Shown here in pieces: positions 28,904 to 40,509 of a stretch of DNA of 64,000 nucleotides. The notes beneath the pieces are model-generated. The model did not search any database. It was not told the DNA's origin and saw nothing but the letters and a program-made list of their open reading frames with translations. The position numbers and the translations under genes were made by a program. Origin of the DNA: Klebsiella variicola (GTDB lineage Bacteria > Pseudomonadota > Gammaproteobacteria > Enterobacterales > Enterobacteriaceae); the NCBI RefSeq assembly GCF_000828055.2, contig NZ_CP010523.2, positions 4,650,001-4,714,000 of the forward strand, written 5' to 3'. Every line of letters begins with the position of its first letter. The stretch's first letter is position 1.

Positions 28904-31719
28904 CAGGCGAATTTACGTTGCTCGCCGTTACCGGCGACGTTGCTCACACAGCGACCGCAGATTTCTGCGTGTTCCGCTACCTTGCCGACGTCACTGGTGT
29001 AATGCCAGCAGCGTGGGCACTTCTCGCCCTCGGCTTTGCTCAGGACCACTTTCAGCCCTTTCAGCAGATCGCTCTGCCAGGCATCAGCCGGCGCCTGGGC
29101 ATAATCGGCAACGTTGGCGCCGGAGGTCAACAGGACAAATCGTAATTCATCGCCCAGCGCGTTGAGCTTGGCCGCCAGGTCGGCATCGGCATACAGCGTG
29201 ACCGCTGCTTCCAGAGAGCCACCGACTTTCTTATCCGCACGCGCTTGCTCGATCACCTTGTTGACTTCGCCGCGCACCTTGAGCAATTCATCCCAGAAAC
29301 CGTCGTTCATCGCTTCATCGTCGGCCAGGCCGAACAGACCTTCATACCACTCGCCGGTGAAGACATATTTCTCACGATCGCCCGGCAGGTAGCCCCAGAT
29401 TTCGTCCGCGGTGAAGGACATGATCGGCGCCATCCAGCGCACCAGCGCTTCCACGATGTGGAACAGCGCGGTCTGGCAGCTGCGACGCGCCACGCTGTCC
29501 GCTTTCGCGGTGTACTGGCGGTCTTTGATGATGTCGAGGTAGAACGAGCCCATTTCGATGGAGCAGAAGCGCATCAGGCGCTGTACCACTTCATGGAAGT
29601 CGTAGGATTCGTAGGCTTTCAGGATATCTTCCTGTGCCGCCTGCGCGCAGCCGACTGCCCAGCGGTCCAGCACCACCATCTCTTCCGGTTTAACCATGTC
29701 TTTCGCTGGATCGAAACCGTTCAGGTTCGCCAGCAGGAAGCGCGCGGTGTTACGGATACGACGATAGCTGTCCGCGGCGCGTTTGAGGATCTCATCGGAG
29801 ACCGCCATTTCGCCGGTGTAGTCGGTGGAAGCCACCCACAGACGCAGGATATCGGCGCCCAGCTTGTTCATCACGTCCTGCGGGCTAACGGTGTTACCGA
29901 TAGACTTGGACATTTTGCGGCCCTGGCCATCGACGGTGAAGCCGTGGGTCAGTACCTGGCGATATGGCGCTTTGCCTTTCATCGCCGTGGAGATCATCAG
30001 TGAAGACATGAACCAGCCGCGATGCTGGTCAGAGCCTTCCAGATACATGTCCGCGGCGTGACCGGCAAATTCCGGACGCACATCAACCACGGAAGAGTGG
30101 GTCGACCCGGAGTCAAACCACACGTCGAGGGTATCCGGCACTTTCTCGTAGCTGTCGGCGTCATCGCCAAGGATGTCGCGGGAATCGAGATCCCACCACG
30201 CCTGGATGCCGTCAACTTCAACGCGTTTCGCCACTTCTTCCATCAGTTCGAGGGTACGCGGGTGCAGTTCGTGGGTTTCTTTGTGCACGAACAGCGACAT
30301 CGGCACGCCCCAGGTACGCTGACGGGAGATACACCAGTCAGGGCGGTTAGCGACCATCGATTCGATACGCGCCTGGCCCCAGTCCGGGATCCACTGCACG
30401 CCTTTGATCTCTTTCAGCGACTGCGCGCGCAGGCCTTTCTGATCCATGCTGACGAACCACTGCGGGGTGGCGCGGAAGATGATCGGCGATTTGTGGCGCC
30501 AGCAGCACGGATAGCTGTGCTGCATTTTTTCCACGTGCAGCAGCGCGCCGCTGTCACGCAGCATCTCAACGATGATGTCGTTGGCTTTGAAGACGTTGAT
30601 GCCATCCAGAGACGGATAGGTACCAGGCAGGTAAGCACCGTCCGGGCCAACCGGGTTGGCGATTTCCAGACCGTATTTCTGGCTGATGGTGTAGTCGTCC
30701 GGACCGTGGCCGCCGGCGGTATGCACCGCACCGGTACCCGCGTCCAGCGTCACGTGGTCGCCAAGGATCGCCGGCACGTCGAAATCGAGGAACGGATGCT
30801 TAAAGCGCATCAGCTCAAGCTCAGAACCTTGTACCGCCGCCAGAATAGTGTAGTCCGTCGCGCCAACGCGCTTCATTACGCTCTCAACCAGGTCTTTCGC
30901 CAGGATCAGCGCCTGACCGTCAACCTGCACCAGCGCGTAGTCGAATTCCGGCGACAGAGAGATGGCACGGTTAGCCGGCAGGGTCCACGGCGTGGTGGTC
31001 CAGATAACCAGGGAAACCGGGCCGTTGACGTCGGCTACGCCGAATTTCGCCAGTACCGCGGCTTTGTCTACCGCGTGGAACGCCACATCGATAGACGGAG
31101 AGGTTTTGTCGTAATACTCCACTTCCGCTTCCGCCAGCGCGGAACGGCAGTCAACGCACCAGTGCACCGGCTTAGCGCCTTTATGCAGATGACCGTTGCC
31201 GATGATTTTACCCAGCGCACGGATGATGTTGGCTTCGGTTTTGAAGTCCATGGTCAGGTACGGACGCGACCAGTCGCCCAGCACGCCCAGGCGGATAAAG
31301 TCTTTACGCTGACCGTCGATCTGCTCCGCGGCATATTCGCGGCACTTGGCGCGGAATTCAGCGGCGGTGAATTTCTCACCCGGCTTACCGTATTGCTGCT
31401 CGACTTTCAGCTCGATCGGCAGACCGTGGCAGTCCCAACCCGGAACGTACGGCGAGTCAAAGCCCGTCAGTCCTTTGGACTTAACGATAATGTCTTTCAG
31501 AATCTTGTTAACCGAGTGACCAATATGAATGCTGCCATTCGCATAAGGAGGGCCATCATGCAGAATGAAGGTTTTTTTGCCTTTTTTGGCTGCACGAATG
31601 ATGCCGTACAGGTCATCATCGGTCCAACGCGCCAGCATTCCCGGTTCGCGTTTGGCGAGGTCGCCACGCATAGGGAACCCTGTTTCCGGCAAATTCAGGG
31701 TCGATTTATAGTCACTCAT
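28903..31719 (-). CDS. ileS: isoleucyl-tRNA synthetase
   Basis: IleS charges tRNA(Ile) and edits valyl adducts. The 938-residue class Ia synthetase has the HIGH motif in [10 protein letters not shown] near 64, the CP1 editing domain ([26 protein letters not shown]), the KMSKS motif in [11 protein letters not shown] near 600, and a C-terminal zinc finger (CPRCWHY and ICGRCVSNV). The start [10 protein letters not shown] at 31719 gives the E. coli length; the longer in-frame start adds twelve unconserved residues. It follows ribF by 43 bp and is coupled to lspA. Confidence 0.98.
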   Translation of the reverse strand: MSDYKSTLNLPETGFPMRGDLAKREPGMLARWTDDDLYGIIRAAKKGKKTFILHDGPPYANGSIHIGHSVNKILKDIIVKSKGLTGFDSPYVPGWDCHGLPIELKVEQQYGKPGEKFTAAEFRAKCREYAAEQIDGQRKDFIRLGVLGDWSRPYLTMDFKTEANIIRALGKIIGNGHLHKGAKPVHWCVDCRSALAEAEVEYYDKTSPSIDVAFHAVDKAAVLAKFGVADVNGPVSLVIWTTTPWTLPANRAISLSPEFDYALVQVDGQALILAKDLVESVMKRVGATDYTILAAVQGSELELMRFKHPFLDFDVPAILGDHVTLDAGTGAVHTAGGHGPDDYTISQKYGLEIANPVGPDGAYLPGTYPSLDGINVFKANDIIVEMLRDSGALLHVEKMQHSYPCCWRHKSPIIFRATPQWFVSMDQKGLRAQSLKEIKGVQWIPDWGQARIESMVANRPDWCISRQRTWGVPMSLFVHKETHELHPRTLELMEEVAKRVEVDGIQAWWDLDSRDILGDDADSYEKVPDTLDVWFDSGSTHSSVVDVRPEFAGHAADMYLEGSDQHRGWFMSSLMISTAMKGKAPYRQVLTHGFTVDGQGRKMSKSIGNTVSPQDVMNKLGADILRLWVASTDYTGEMAVSDEILKRAADSYRRIRNTARFLLANLNGFDPAKDMVKPEEMVVLDRWAVGCAQAAQEDILKAYESYDFHEVVQRLMRFCSIEMGSFYLDIIKDRQYTAKADSVARRSCQTALFHIVEALVRWMAPIMSFTADEIWGYLPGDREKYVFTGEWYEGLFGLADDEAMNDGFWDELLKVRGEVNKVIEQARADKKVGGSLEAAVTLYADADLAAKLNALGDELRFVLLTSGANVADYAQAPADAWQSDLLKGLKVVLSKAEGEKCPRCWHYTSDVGKVAEHAEICGRCVSNVAGNGEQRKFA

Positions 31720-31762
31720 CAGATTCTCGGTTCCGTATTTCGGTTTGATAAACACCAGCGGC

Positions 31763-32701
31763 TCAGGCCTGGCTGGTCAGCCCAAATAATTCGCGGGCCG
31801 TTAACTCATCACGTGCGATTTGCGCCTTCAGCTCGTCCAGCGACGCAAACCGCTGCTCGTTACGTATCTTTTTACGCAGTACTACATTGATATGGCGACC
31901 GTAGAGGTCCATTACAACGTCCAACAGATGTACTTCAAGCTGCTGACGCACGCCCGCGACCGTTGGACGGGTGCCAATATTGGCGACGCCCGCTATGGGT
32001 TTGTCGCCCAGCCCTGTCACTTCTACCGCATAGACCCCTTTAACCGGGGAAACCTGACGACGCAGCGGTAAGTTCGCCGTCGGAAAACCTATGGTACGGC
32101 CCAGTTCATCACCATGAACGACGCGTCCGGAGATGCTAAACGGATGGCCCAGCAGCGTCTCCGCCAGCAGGAGATCGTCATCCGCCAGCGCCTGACGCAC
32201 CGCCGTACTGCTGATACGCACCCCACCTTCGCAGAAAGTCTGGGTGCTGGTCACGTCGAAGCCGTATTCCGCTCCGGCCTTTTGTAATAACAAGAAATCC
32301 CCCTGGCGACCAGCGCCAAAGCGGAAATCATCACCGACGGCAAGGAACTGCACACCCAGGCGGCGCACCAGCAGTTTGCTGATAAAATCCTGCGCGGTTA
32401 GCGCGGCGAACCGGCGGTCAAAGCGAACGCACAATACATAGTCGACCCCGCTTTCAGCCAGATAGCCCAGCTTTTCACGCAGGCGGGTCAACCGCGCCGG
32501 GGCTTTATCGGCGGCAAAGAGCTCCAGCGGCTGGGGTTCGAAAATCATCACCACCACCGGTAAACCGCGCTGGCGGCCCTCTTCGCGCAACCGCTGCAGC
32601 AGTGCCTGATGCCCACGATGCACGCCGTCAAAATTACCAATGGTCAGCACGCACCCGTGCGGCGCCTGACTGAGATTATGTATGCCGCGTATCAGCTTCA
32701 T
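31763..32701 (-). CDS. ribF: bifunctional riboflavin kinase / FAD synthetase
   Basis: RibF converts riboflavin to FMN and then FAD. The 312-residue protein has an N-terminal FAD synthetase domain with the nucleotidyl-transferase motif [15 protein letters not shown] near 22-36 and [12 protein letters not shown], and a C-terminal riboflavin kinase domain with [13 protein letters not shown] and KGVYAVEV. I use the ATG at 32701 (MKLIRGIH), matching E. coli. It opens the operon leading to ileS, lspA, fkpB and ispH, and diverges from rpsT. Confidence 0.97.
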   Translation of the reverse strand: MKLIRGIHNLSQAPHGCVLTIGNFDGVHRGHQALLQRLREEGRQRGLPVVVMIFEPQPLELFAADKAPARLTRLREKLGYLAESGVDYVLCVRFDRRFAALTAQDFISKLLVRRLGVQFLAVGDDFRFGAGRQGDFLLLQKAGAEYGFDVTSTQTFCEGGVRISSTAVRQALADDDLLLAETLLGHPFSISGRVVHGDELGRTIGFPTANLPLRRQVSPVKGVYAVEVTGLGDKPIAGVANIGTRPTVAGVRQQLEVHLLDVVMDLYGRHINVVLRKKIRNEQRFASLDELKAQIARDELTARELFGLTSQA

Positions 32702-32862
32702 GTCTGGCTCAAAACAGTGAAAATCGTCCGAGTATACCTTGTACAACTGTCAACGTTAACCAGCGATTGCACCTCGGCAACGAAAGTTCTCAGGAATTCA
32801 TTCACTCAGCGCGAGAAAGCGGGAAAACTGGCCGCGCCCGGCGATTTTTATGGTGGAAAAGC

Positions 32863-32891
32863 TGTATTCGACTGCAACAAGCTGGTAGAAT
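32863..32891 (+). promoter_or_regulatory. candidate rpsT promoter P1
   Basis: TGTATT (32863-32868) and TAGAAT (32886-32891) are spaced by 17 bp. The -10 is good and the -35 weak. Its position matches the distal rpsT promoter of E. coli. Confidence 0.5.
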
Positions 32892-32954
32892 CTTGCGCCA
32901 TCACTACGTAATGAAGCGCTGTGGTGTTAAACGGCGCTTATTTGCACAAATCCA

Positions 32955-32983
32955 TTGACAAAAGAAGGCTAAACGGGCATATT
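32955..32983 (+). promoter_or_regulatory. rpsT promoter P2
   Basis: A perfect -35 TTGACA (32955-32960), a 17-bp spacer and -10 CATATT (32978-32983) lie about 50 bp before rpsT. Initiation near 32990 would give a short leader in which S20 autoregulation acts. Confidence 0.8.
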
Positions 32984-33009
32984 CCTCGGCCTTTGAATTG
33001 TCCATATAG

Positions 33010-33294
<285 letters not shown>

Positions 33295-33321
33295 TCGCCT
33301 GCTTGCTGAACTTTGTTAAAG

Positions 33322-33345
33322 AAACCCGCGAAAGCGGGTTTTTTT
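33322..33345 (+). terminator. rpsT terminator
   Basis: AAACCCGC and GCGGGTTT form a stem with a GAAA tetraloop, running into seven T. It lies about 27 bp after the rpsT stop. Confidence 0.93.
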
Positions 33346-33413
33346 ATGCCCGCCATCTTCCCCCGCTAACGCGCGCTGGCGCGGCCAGCGCCACGCCAGC
33401 CCACGCCGGCAGG

Positions 33414-34310
33414 CTATCGGGGTTCGGTAAACAGTGACGAGTAATCGCGATTACAGATGCGCTGAACCGCGGGATGCTGAATCATTCGCTCGGCAAAAAT
33501 AGCGTGATACTCCTCCATCACGCTATCCATGCGGCCAATTTCGATAATCGATTCGTCATAGTAGAAATCATGCGCATAGAGCGTCGGCGCGACAAATATC
33601 GCATTATGCGCGGCGCCGAAGGCTTTCATGAGCGCCGCATCGTCAAATTCGCCGAGGATCTCCACCTTCAGGCCCTGCACGTTAATCCAGTTCAGCAGTT
33701 TACGCCCCAGCATCGAACGCCGACCGGGGATCAGCAGCCGCCGCTCTTCCAGACAGGCCGGAAACGGCTTCGTCGGCGCCGGATTCATGCACCAGAAGCT
33801 GACGCTGCACTCGCCAATCTTCACCGAAAATAGCCCTTCCTGCTGTGTCGAGTCGATCGGACAGTCAGAGATAATCATATCGAGCTTATGCTGGCTCAGT
33901 TGCTCCAGCAGCAGCTCATGGGTGGATTCAAAACAGCGCAGATGGATCTGCTCACTCTCAACGACGGCGGCATCCAGCACGCCGCTGACCAGCCGCTTGG
34001 ATAACGCATCAGCGACGCCGACATCAAACAGCAGATTCGACTCTTTGCGGTAGTTGACGATGTCGAGCATCTCCTGGCTGAGGGTAAACATGCGGTCGGC
34101 ATAGCGGAAGACCAGCTCGCCCAGCTCACTCGGCTCCAGTCCCCTTCCTTTTCGCTTAAACAACTTACCCTGCAGGCGCTCTTCCAGGGCTTTGATCTGC
34201 CCGGTAATCGTCTGCGGCGTCAGAAACAGCGCCTCCGCCGCGCCAACGACGGACCCTTCTTTATACACGTGCCAGAAGTAGTACAGATGGTTGTAGTTGA
34301 TATGTGACAT
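33414..34310 (-). CDS. nhaR: LysR-family activator of nhaA
   Basis: NhaR is the Na+-responsive LysR activator of nhaA, and in E. coli also of osmC and pgaABCD. The 298-residue protein has the winged helix ([20 protein letters not shown], then [16 protein letters not shown]) and an effector domain ending in [15 protein letters not shown], almost as in E. coli. The start at 34310 (MSHINYNHL) has GAGAG nearby; the longer in-frame start is unlikely. It follows nhaA by 54 bp that include a perfect hairpin and three GGA motifs. Confidence 0.96.
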   Translation of the reverse strand: MSHINYNHLYYFWHVYKEGSVVGAAEALFLTPQTITGQIKALEERLQGKLFKRKGRGLEPSELGELVFRYADRMFTLSQEMLDIVNYRKESNLLFDVGVADALSKRLVSGVLDAAVVESEQIHLRCFESTHELLLEQLSQHKLDMIISDCPIDSTQQEGLFSVKIGECSVSFWCMNPAPTKPFPACLEERRLLIPGRRSMLGRKLLNWINVQGLKVEILGEFDDAALMKAFGAAHNAIFVAPTLYAHDFYYDESIIEIGRMDSVMEEYHAIFAERMIQHPAVQRICNRDYSSLFTEPR

Positions 34311-34331
34311 GCTTCTCTCCCTGATAATGTC

Positions 34332-34356
34332 CAGGAGAGCCACGCAGGCTCTCCTG
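34332..34356 (-). other. perfect hairpin between nhaA and nhaR
   Basis: CAGGAGAGCC (34332-34341) and GGCTCTCCTG (34347-34356) pair fully with a 5-nt loop, 22 bp before the nhaR start. No T run follows. The RNA presents GGA motifs in the stem, just after it and in the nhaR ribosome site, the pattern bound by CsrA. In E. coli CsrA represses nhaR translation. Confidence 0.6.
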
Positions 34357-34364
34357 CAGAAAGG

Positions 34365-35540
34365 TTATACCGCGAGGCGAGTCTCCGTCACGCGCTGACG
34401 CAGTATGAGATATCCGATGACTGCTGATAGCACTGAGCCAATCAGGATGCCAAGCTTGGCCCAGTTGATCAACGCGGGGTCGACGCTACCGAAGGCCAGA
34501 GTGGCGATGAAAATCGACATCGTAAAGCCAATCCCACACAGAATACCCACCGCCATGATCTGCTTGCAGGTGGTCCCCTCCGGCAGCGAGGCCCACTTCA
34601 GCTTCAGCGCCAGCCAGCAGAACAGGCTGATCCCCAGCGGCTTGCCGATAAACAGCCCGGCCATAATGCCCAGCGGCAGAAGCGACGTCAGTCCGGCCAG
34701 GGTGACTCCCTGCAGCGAAACGCCAGCGTTGGCGAAGGCGAACAGCGGCAGGATCATAAACGCGACCCACGGGTGCAGGACATGCTCAAGCGCTTTGGCC
34801 GGTGACTTGCCATGCTTTTCCTCGAGCGGGATCATAAAGCCGACGATCACCCCGGCAAGGGTCGCATGAACGCCAGACTTCAGCACCGCCGTCCACAGCA
34901 CCGCGCCAACCAGAATATAGATCCCGGTACGCCGCACGCCGCTGAGGTTCAGGGCCACCAGCACCGCAATTGCCGCCGCCGCCACGCCCAGCGAAAGCAT
35001 GGACAGGTCGTGGGTATAAAACAGCGCGATAATCACGATAGCCCCGAGGTCATCAATAATCGCCAGCGCCATCAGGAAAATCTTCAGCGCCGTCGGTACC
35101 CGGCTACCTAACAGCGCCAGCACACCGAGCGCAAAGGCAATATCCGTCGCCGCGGGGATCGCCCACCCCTCTCTGGCGACAGGATCCTGGGCGTTAAAAG
35201 CCAGATAGACCAGGGCCGGCACAATCATCCCGCCGAGCGCGGCAATCACTGGAAACACCGCCTGACGACGGCTCGCCAGCGACCCCTGAATCAGCTCACG
35301 TTTGACCTCCAGGCCAATCAGTAAAAAAAACACCGCCATCAGGGCATCATTGATCCATAACAGCATGTTTTTATTGATCTCCAGCGCCCCGACTCGCAGC
35401 TGAACTGGCGTCTCCAGGAAGGAGTGATACAGACCGCTGGTCACGCTGGTATTGGCCATCACCATCGCCAGCGCGGCGGCAATGATTAAGACAATGCCGC
35501 CGGAAGCATCGCTACTAAAGAATCGTTGCAGATGTTTCAC
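34365..35540 (-). CDS. nhaA: Na+/H+ antiporter, GTG start
   Basis: NhaA exchanges two H+ for one Na+ or Li+ across the inner membrane and is activated at alkaline pH. The 391-residue protein has twelve hydrophobic segments. The ion-site residues Asp133 (ATDIAF) and Asp163-Asp164 ([11 protein letters not shown]) fall at the E. coli numbers when translation starts at the GTG at 35540 ([15 protein letters not shown]). That GTG has AGGATG upstream, while the ATG at 35552 overlaps its own ribosome site. It forms an operon with nhaR. Confidence 0.96.
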   Translation of the reverse strand: MKHLQRFFSSDASGGIVLIIAAALAMVMANTSVTSGLYHSFLETPVQLRVGALEINKNMLLWINDALMAVFFLLIGLEVKRELIQGSLASRRQAVFPVIAALGGMIVPALVYLAFNAQDPVAREGWAIPAATDIAFALGVLALLGSRVPTALKIFLMALAIIDDLGAIVIIALFYTHDLSMLSLGVAAAAIAVLVALNLSGVRRTGIYILVGAVLWTAVLKSGVHATLAGVIVGFMIPLEEKHGKSPAKALEHVLHPWVAFMILPLFAFANAGVSLQGVTLAGLTSLLPLGIMAGLFIGKPLGISLFCWLALKLKWASLPEGTTCKQIMAVGILCGIGFTMSIFIATLAFGSVDPALINWAKLGILIGSVLSAVIGYLILRQRVTETRLAV

Positions 35541-35665
35541 TTTTACTTTCATCCTGTTGGTGAATAACTCGATAAAAGCATAATACACACACTGATAACT
35601 CGAAAAAATCAGATTTAAATTGCTTTAAAGTTCGTTTTTTACGAATAAAAGAGGAGGCGTAAGGC

Positions 35666-35694
35666 AAAAAAAGCCCGGGCAGCAAGGCCCGGGC
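35666..35694 (-). terminator. dnaKJ terminator
   Basis: GCCCGGGC (35673-35680) and GCCCGGGC (35687-35694) pair with a 6-nt loop. Seven T follow on the minus strand. It lies 22 bp after the dnaJ stop. Confidence 0.93.
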
Positions 35695-35715
35695 CGGATA
35701 TCAGGAAAAGCGGAA

Positions 35716-36849
35716 TTAGCGGGTCAGGTCGTCGAAGAACTTCTTCACACCGTCGAAGAAGCTTTTCGAACGCGGGCTGTTGTTTTCCCCGGTCGGGCCG
35801 CCGAAGCTCTCCTGCAGCTCTTTCAGCAGCTGCTTCTGCTTCTCGTTCAGCCCTACCGGCGTCTCCACCACCACGCGGCACAGCAGATCGCCCTGGGCGC
35901 CGCCGCGAACGGATTTCACACCTTTGCCACGCATGCGGAACAGCTTGCCGGTCTGGGTTTCACCCGGCACTTTCAGACTGACGCGACCGTCGAGCGTCGG
36001 CACTTCAATCTCACCACCCAGCGCCGCCATCGTGAAGTTGATCGGGACTTCGCAGTACAGGTTATTACCTTCACGCTCAAAGATAGCGTGCTGCTTCACC
36101 TGGACCTGTACGTACAGATCGCCTGCCGGTGCGCCATGCTCGCCAGCTTCGCCTTCGCCCGCCAGACGGATCCGATCGCCGGTGTCCACACCTGCCGGAA
36201 TTTTAACCGACAAGGTTTTCGTTTTCTCTACACGCCCATGACCATGACATTTGTTGCATGGATCTTTAATCAGCGTACCGCGTCCCTGACAGTGCGGACA
36301 GGTCTGCTGTACCGCAAAGAAGCCCTGACGCATCTGCACCTGGCCTGCGCCATGACAGGTCGGACAGGTCTGCGGCTTGCTGCCGGCCTTGGCGCCGCTG
36401 CCGTGACAGACGTCGCACTCTTCCAGCGTCGGAATACGGATCTCTTTGGTGACGCCACGCACCGCTTCTTCCAGCGTCAGCTCCATGTTGTAACGGAGAT
36501 CGGCGCCGCGCGCCGCGCGCTGACGACCACGTCCGCCGCCAAAGATATCGCCGAAAACATCGCCAAAGATATCGCTGAAATCCGCACCGCCGCCAAAACC
36601 GCCGCCGCCGCCCATGCCGCCCTGTTCGAAGGCCGCGTGGCCGTACTGATCGTAGGCCGCACGCTTCTGGGCATCAGTCAGGATTTCATACGCTTCTTTG
36701 ATTTCTTTAAATTTGGCTTCGGCCTCTTTATCACCCTGGTTGCGGTCCGGGTGATACTTCATGGCCAGGCGCTTGTAAGCCTTTTTGATTTCACGCTCTT
36801 CCGCTGTTTTGGAGACGCCTAAAATCTCGTAGTAATCTTGCTTTGCCAT
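35716..36849 (-). CDS. dnaJ: Hsp40 co-chaperone DnaJ
   Basis: DnaJ delivers unfolded proteins to DnaK and stimulates its ATPase. The 377-residue protein has the J domain with HPD at 33-35, a Gly/Phe-rich linker ([12 protein letters not shown]), four zinc-binding CxxCxGxG repeats ([32 protein letters not shown] at about 145-205), and the C-terminal substrate-binding region. The length is as in E. coli (376). It is co-transcribed with dnaK, from which an 87-bp gap with a large hairpin separates it. Confidence 0.98.
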   Translation of the reverse strand: MAKQDYYEILGVSKTAEEREIKKAYKRLAMKYHPDRNQGDKEAEAKFKEIKEAYEILTDAQKRAAYDQYGHAAFEQGGMGGGGGFGGGADFSDIFGDVFGDIFGGGRGRQRAARGADLRYNMELTLEEAVRGVTKEIRIPTLEECDVCHGSGAKAGSKPQTCPTCHGAGQVQMRQGFFAVQQTCPHCQGRGTLIKDPCNKCHGHGRVEKTKTLSVKIPAGVDTGDRIRLAGEGEAGEHGAPAGDLYVQVQVKQHAIFEREGNNLYCEVPINFTMAALGGEIEVPTLDGRVSLKVPGETQTGKLFRMRGKGVKSVRGGAQGDLLCRVVVETPVGLNEKQKQLLKELQESFGGPTGENNSPRSKSFFDGVKKFFDDLTR

Positions 36850-36877
36850 CGGTGTTTTTCAGCCCCTTAACATGCGT

Positions 36878-36910
36878 GCACGGGCGGAGAGGAAACCTCT
36901 TCGCCCGTGC
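36878..36910 (-). other. long hairpin between dnaK and dnaJ
   Basis: GCACGGGCG (36878-36886) and CGCCCGTGC (36902-36910) enclose an inner AGAGG/CCTCT stem with an AAA loop. No T run follows, so it looks like an intercistronic processing or stability element that sets the DnaK:DnaJ ratio rather than a full terminator. Confidence 0.65.
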
Positions 36911-36936
36911 CAGTGTTTTACCCGTTCAAAGGGCGA

Positions 36937-38853
36937 TTATTTTTTATCTTTCACTTCTTCGAACTCAGCGTCGACAACATCGTCGTCTTTCGCGTTGCTC
37001 GCCTGAGCGTCAGCGGAACCCGCCTGCTGCTGAGCGTGCTGCTGCTGAGCAATTTCCATCAGCTTCTGAGAAGCCTGCGCCAGCGCCTGCATTTTCGCTT
37101 CGATGTCCGCTTTGTCTTCGCCTTTCAGGGAAGTTTCCAGCGCGGTCAGCGCAGATTCAATAGCGGTTTTGTCATCAGCCGGCAGTTTATCGCCTGCTTC
37201 TTCAACCTGCTTACGAGTGCTGTGCAGCAGATGGTCACCCTGGTTACGGGTCTGTACCAGCTCTTCGAACTTACGGTCAGATTCGGCGTTAGCTTCTGCT
37301 TCGCGAACCATTTTCTGAATTTCTTCTTCATTCAGACCGGAAGACGCCTTGATGGTGATCTTCTGCTCTTTACCGCTGTTTTTGTCTTTCGCGGAAACGT
37401 GCAGGATACCGTCAGCATCGATGTCGAAGGTGACTTCGATCTGCGGCATACCGCGCGGCGCCGGGTTAATACCATCCAGGTTGAACTGACCCAGTGATTT
37501 GTTATCAGACGCGCGTTTACGCTCACCCTGCAGCACATGGATGGTTACCGCAGACTGGTTGTCTTCTGCAGTAGAGAACACCTGGCTGTGCTTGGTCGGG
37601 ATAGTGGTGTTTTTGTTGATAAGCGCTGTCATCACGCCGCCCATGGTTTCGATACCCAGCGACAGCGGGGTTACGTCCAGCAGCAGAACGTCTTTCACAT
37701 CACCCGTCAGTACACCACCCTGAACCGCTGCGCCGATCGCCACAGCTTCATCCGGGTTAACGTCTTTACGCGGCTCTTTACCGAAGAACTCAGCGACTTT
37801 TTTCTGCACCATCGGCATACGAGTCTGACCACCAACGAGGATCACGTCGTTGATATCGGAAACGGACAGACCGGCATCCTGCAGGGCCACTTTCAGCGGC
37901 TCGATGGAACGGTTAACCAGGTCTTCTACCAGGCTTTCCAGTTTCGCGCGAGTCACTTTGATATTCATGTGTTTCGGACCGGTCGCATCTGCAGTGATAT
38001 ACGGCAGGTTAACGTCGGTCTGCTGAGCAGAAGACAGTTCAATCTTCGCTTTCTCAGCGGCTTCTTTCAGGCGCTGCATGGCCAGCGGGTCGTTACGCAG
38101 GTCAATGCCCTGATCTTTCTTGAACTCATCAACGAGGTAGTTGATCAGACGCGTATCGAAGTCTTCACCGCCCAGGTGGGTGTCACCGTTGGTCGCCAGT
38201 ACTTCAAAGGTTTTCTCGCCGTCAACTTCGTCGATTTCGATAATAGAGATATCGAAAGTACCACCACCGAGGTCGTATACCGCGATAGTGCGGTTACCGA
38301 CTTCTTTATCCAGACCGTAAGCCAGCGCGGCCGCGGTTGGTTCGTTGATGATACGTTTGACTTCCAGACCGGCGATACGGCCGGCATCTTTGGTTGCCTG
38401 ACGCTGCGCATCGTTGAAGTAAGCCGGTACGGTGATAACCGCTTCAGTTACCGGTTCACCCAGGTAATCTTCAGCCGTTTTCTTCATTTTTTTCAGCACT
38501 TCAGCAGAGATCTGCGGCGGTGCAGTTTTGGTGCCTTTCACATCCAGCCATGCGTCGCCATTGTCTGCGGCCACAATTTTGTATGGCATGATAGAAACGT
38601 CACGCTGAACTTCTTCGTCCTGGAAGCGGCGGCCAATCAGGCGTTTAATCGCAAACAGGGTGTTTTGCGGGTTTGTCACTGCCTGACGTTTAGCCGGCTG
38701 ACCAACCAGAGTTTCACCATCCTGGGTATAGGCAATGATAGAAGGCGTGGTGCGATCGCCTTCGGCGTTCTCCAGCACGCGTGCAGTAGTGCCATCCATA
38801 ATCGCTACACAAGAGTTGGTAGTACCCAGGTCGATACCAATAATTTTACCCAT
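36937..38853 (-). CDS. dnaK: Hsp70 chaperone DnaK
   Basis: DnaK is the ATP-driven Hsp70 chaperone that folds and disaggregates proteins and holds sigma-32 in check. The 638-residue protein shows the nucleotide-binding domain motifs [14 protein letters not shown] (6-19), [13 protein letters not shown] (near 194) and [11 protein letters not shown] (near 340), the linker [16 protein letters not shown], the substrate-binding domain, and an Ala/Gln/Asp-rich tail ending [13 protein letters not shown]. It heads dnaKJ under two sigma-32 promoters. Confidence 0.99.
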   Translation of the reverse strand: MGKIIGIDLGTTNSCVAIMDGTTARVLENAEGDRTTPSIIAYTQDGETLVGQPAKRQAVTNPQNTLFAIKRLIGRRFQDEEVQRDVSIMPYKIVAADNGDAWLDVKGTKTAPPQISAEVLKKMKKTAEDYLGEPVTEAVITVPAYFNDAQRQATKDAGRIAGLEVKRIINEPTAAALAYGLDKEVGNRTIAVYDLGGGTFDISIIEIDEVDGEKTFEVLATNGDTHLGGEDFDTRLINYLVDEFKKDQGIDLRNDPLAMQRLKEAAEKAKIELSSAQQTDVNLPYITADATGPKHMNIKVTRAKLESLVEDLVNRSIEPLKVALQDAGLSVSDINDVILVGGQTRMPMVQKKVAEFFGKEPRKDVNPDEAVAIGAAVQGGVLTGDVKDVLLLDVTPLSLGIETMGGVMTALINKNTTIPTKHSQVFSTAEDNQSAVTIHVLQGERKRASDNKSLGQFNLDGINPAPRGMPQIEVTFDIDADGILHVSAKDKNSGKEQKITIKASSGLNEEEIQKMVREAEANAESDRKFEELVQTRNQGDHLLHSTRKQVEEAGDKLPADDKTAIESALTALETSLKGEDKADIEAKMQALAQASQKLMEIAQQQHAQQQAGSADAQASNAKDDDVVDAEFEEVKDKK

Positions 38854-38900
38854 CTAAACGTCTCCACTAAAAATTCGATCAACATGTGGTTGTGAACCTG

Positions 38901-38927
38901 TAATAAGGGCGAAACGTGCGGTTTCAA
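38901..38927 (-). promoter_or_regulatory. dnaK sigma-32 promoter P2
   Basis: On the minus strand TTGAAA (38927-38922) is followed at heat-shock spacing by CGCCCTTATTA (38911-38901). This closely resembles E. coli dnaK P2. Confidence 0.8.
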
Positions 38928-38975
38928 CTGCCCAGACATCATTTTTTTTCAGGTTCTTCACTGCGGTTGACTACA

Positions 38976-39003
38976 AGATGGGGTCGCCCACCCCGGCATC
39001 AAG
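38976..39003 (-). promoter_or_regulatory. dnaK sigma-32 promoter P1
   Basis: On the minus strand CTTGAT (39003-38998), a 14-bp spacer and CCCCATCT (38983-38976) match the sigma-32 consensus CTTGAA-N13-15-CCCCATNT. Confidence 0.9.
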
Positions 39004-39239
39004 GGGCAAGCCTAAAAATTTTTTGCACCGTGCCCCGACCTGAGTCGTGAAAAGCGTCCCGAGCGACATTGTCAGGCGCCAAAAGAGGCAGCGAAATACA
39101 TATATAAATGATGAATGTGAAAACAAAATATATTCATAATATCATTGACATAACCCGCAATACTTGCGCGCTAATGGCCCCACGCCCCTGGTGATAATAT
39201 CCCTCGCCGTCGCACTTTACTTATTCAGGGGACATATTG

Positions 39240-39644
39240 ATGAAACCACTATTCCGGATTTCCGCGGGGCTTATCCTCGGCTTATCGTTTATCACCTCGG
39301 CGGCCGCCAACGACCATAAAATCCTCGGTGTGGTAGCCATGCCGCGCAATGAAACCAACGACCTGACGCTGAAACTCCCGGTCTGTCGGGTCGTCAAACG
39401 CATTCAGCTCAGCGCCGAACGCGGCGATGTACAGCTCTCCGGGGCGACGGTCTACTTTAAGGCCAGCCGCGGCGCCAGCCATACGCTGAACGTCCCCGCC
39501 GGGATAAAAGAGGGCAGCACCTCCGGCTGGATCAACATCAATAGCGATAACGACAGCAAACGCTGTGTGAAGAAAATCGCCTTCTCCGGCCACACGGTCC
39601 ACTCCTCAGATATGGCCTCATTAAAAATTATCGGCGACGACTAA
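39240..39644 (+). CDS. yaaI: YaaI family periplasmic protein
   Basis: A 134-residue exported protein of the UPF0412 family. The signal peptide [20 protein letters not shown] ends in the AAAN cleavage region. The mature part ([20 protein letters not shown], then [19 protein letters not shown] and [13 protein letters not shown]) is very like E. coli YaaI and has two Cys that could form a disulfide. Function is unknown. I start at the ATG at 39240 after AGGGGA; an in-frame TTG one codon upstream is less likely. yaaW follows 27 bp downstream. Confidence 0.93.
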   Translation: MKPLFRISAGLILGLSFITSAAANDHKILGVVAMPRNETNDLTLKLPVCRVVKRIQLSAERGDVQLSGATVYFKASRGASHTLNVPAGIKEGSTSGWININSDNDSKRCVKKIAFSGHTVHSSDMASLKIIGDD

Positions 39645-39671
39645 CCTCGTTATCCTGAGGAGGGATGATTT

Positions 39672-40421
39672 ATGCATATTAACTATCTGGCAGATGACGA
39701 TCTGGCCTTTCTTCCTGAGTGCAGCGAGGCGCATCTGGAAGCTTTTACCCGTATTCTGACCCACGGCGAAAACGGCAAACCCCGTCTCTCCAGCACGCTG
39801 CTGCGCAACGAGACCTTTTTAGCAATGGAGGGCCACCCTGAACGCTATCGCCGCAACTGGCAGCTGATTGCCGGAGAGCTACAGCATTTTGGCGGCGACA
39901 GCATCGCCAACACCCTACGCCGCCACGGCAAATTTTATCGCGCGATCCTGCTGGATGTGTGTAAACGGCTGAAGGCGAAGGTCGACAAACAGATGACGAC
40001 GCCGCAGATCGAACAGCAGTTACTGGAACATTTCCTGCAGCACAGCTGGAATAAGCTGGATGCGGAGCAAAAGGCACAATTTCTTGCCGCGGTGGATTGC
40101 CGGAGCCATGAGCTGGAAAATCTGTTGCCCCATCTGCTGAGGCACCGCAAGCTAAGCGAAGGGGTCGCCCTGTTGCTGGACGAGCGCTTAACCGCCATTC
40201 TGCGCACCCATGCCGCCGTAAGCGTTATTGGTCATGGTCTGGTGCGCGGCGCCGGGCTGGGCGGGCCGCTCGGCGCCGCGCTGAACAGCGTCAAAGCGGT
40301 GAGCGGCAGCGCTTACCGGGTCACCATCCCTGCGGTCCTGCATATTGCCTGTTTACGGCAAATGATCCAGCCGCCGTCGGGCGCAACAGAAATTGGTGAA
40401 AAATACCCCGCCAGATCATAG
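39672..40421 (+). CDS. yaaW: YaaW, UPF0174/DUF3944-type protein
   Basis: A 249-residue protein that resembles E. coli YaaW through most of its length (NWQLIAGELQHFGGDSIANT, RTHAAVSVIGHGLVRGAGLG, SGSAYRVTIPAVLHIACLR). The N-terminus is acidic, the middle helical, and a Gly-rich hydrophobic stretch near 200-225 may contact the membrane. It has about ten extra residues at the C-terminus compared with my recollection of E. coli YaaW. Family members are ubiquitin-ligase-like or YfgJ-type unknowns; I assign no function. A strong GAGGAGGGAT ribosome site precedes it. Confidence 0.9.
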   Translation: MHINYLADDDLAFLPECSEAHLEAFTRILTHGENGKPRLSSTLLRNETFLAMEGHPERYRRNWQLIAGELQHFGGDSIANTLRRHGKFYRAILLDVCKRLKAKVDKQMTTPQIEQQLLEHFLQHSWNKLDAEQKAQFLAAVDCRSHELENLLPHLLRHRKLSEGVALLLDERLTAILRTHAAVSVIGHGLVRGAGLGGPLGAALNSVKAVSGSAYRVTIPAVLHIACLRQMIQPPSGATEIGEKYPARS

Positions 40422-40509
40422 ACAGCCCTTCAGCGCCTCATTATTATGCCGCGCCCCGCCGCCAAGTCGCGGGGTAATGCTTCCCTTTTAATGATAATTT
40501 TGAGGAATT

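Larger units (their letters stand above)
38854..39239. other. dnaK / yaaI divergent intergenic region
   Basis: 386 bp without a gene. The dnaK side carries two heat-shock promoters. The yaaI side is AT-rich (39100-39150) and has a TTGACA at 39146-39151, with TAATGG at the wide spacing of about 19-20 bp, a possible weak yaaI promoter. I see nothing else. Confidence 0.5.

Noticed and set aside
30022..31890. 622-codon ORF antisense to ileS (and similar long frames over carB at 6578-7822 and dnaK at 37537-38895)
   Set aside because: The opposite strand encodes full-length, motif-complete housekeeping proteins. The antisense products have no domain and arise from codon bias.
32800..32925. Possible yaaY homologue on the minus strand between ribF and rpsT
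   Set aside because: A stretch resembles E. coli yaaY codons, but there is an in-frame stop just upstream, no start codon, and the DNA is the rpsT promoter region. At most a remnant, or conservation of the promoter itself.
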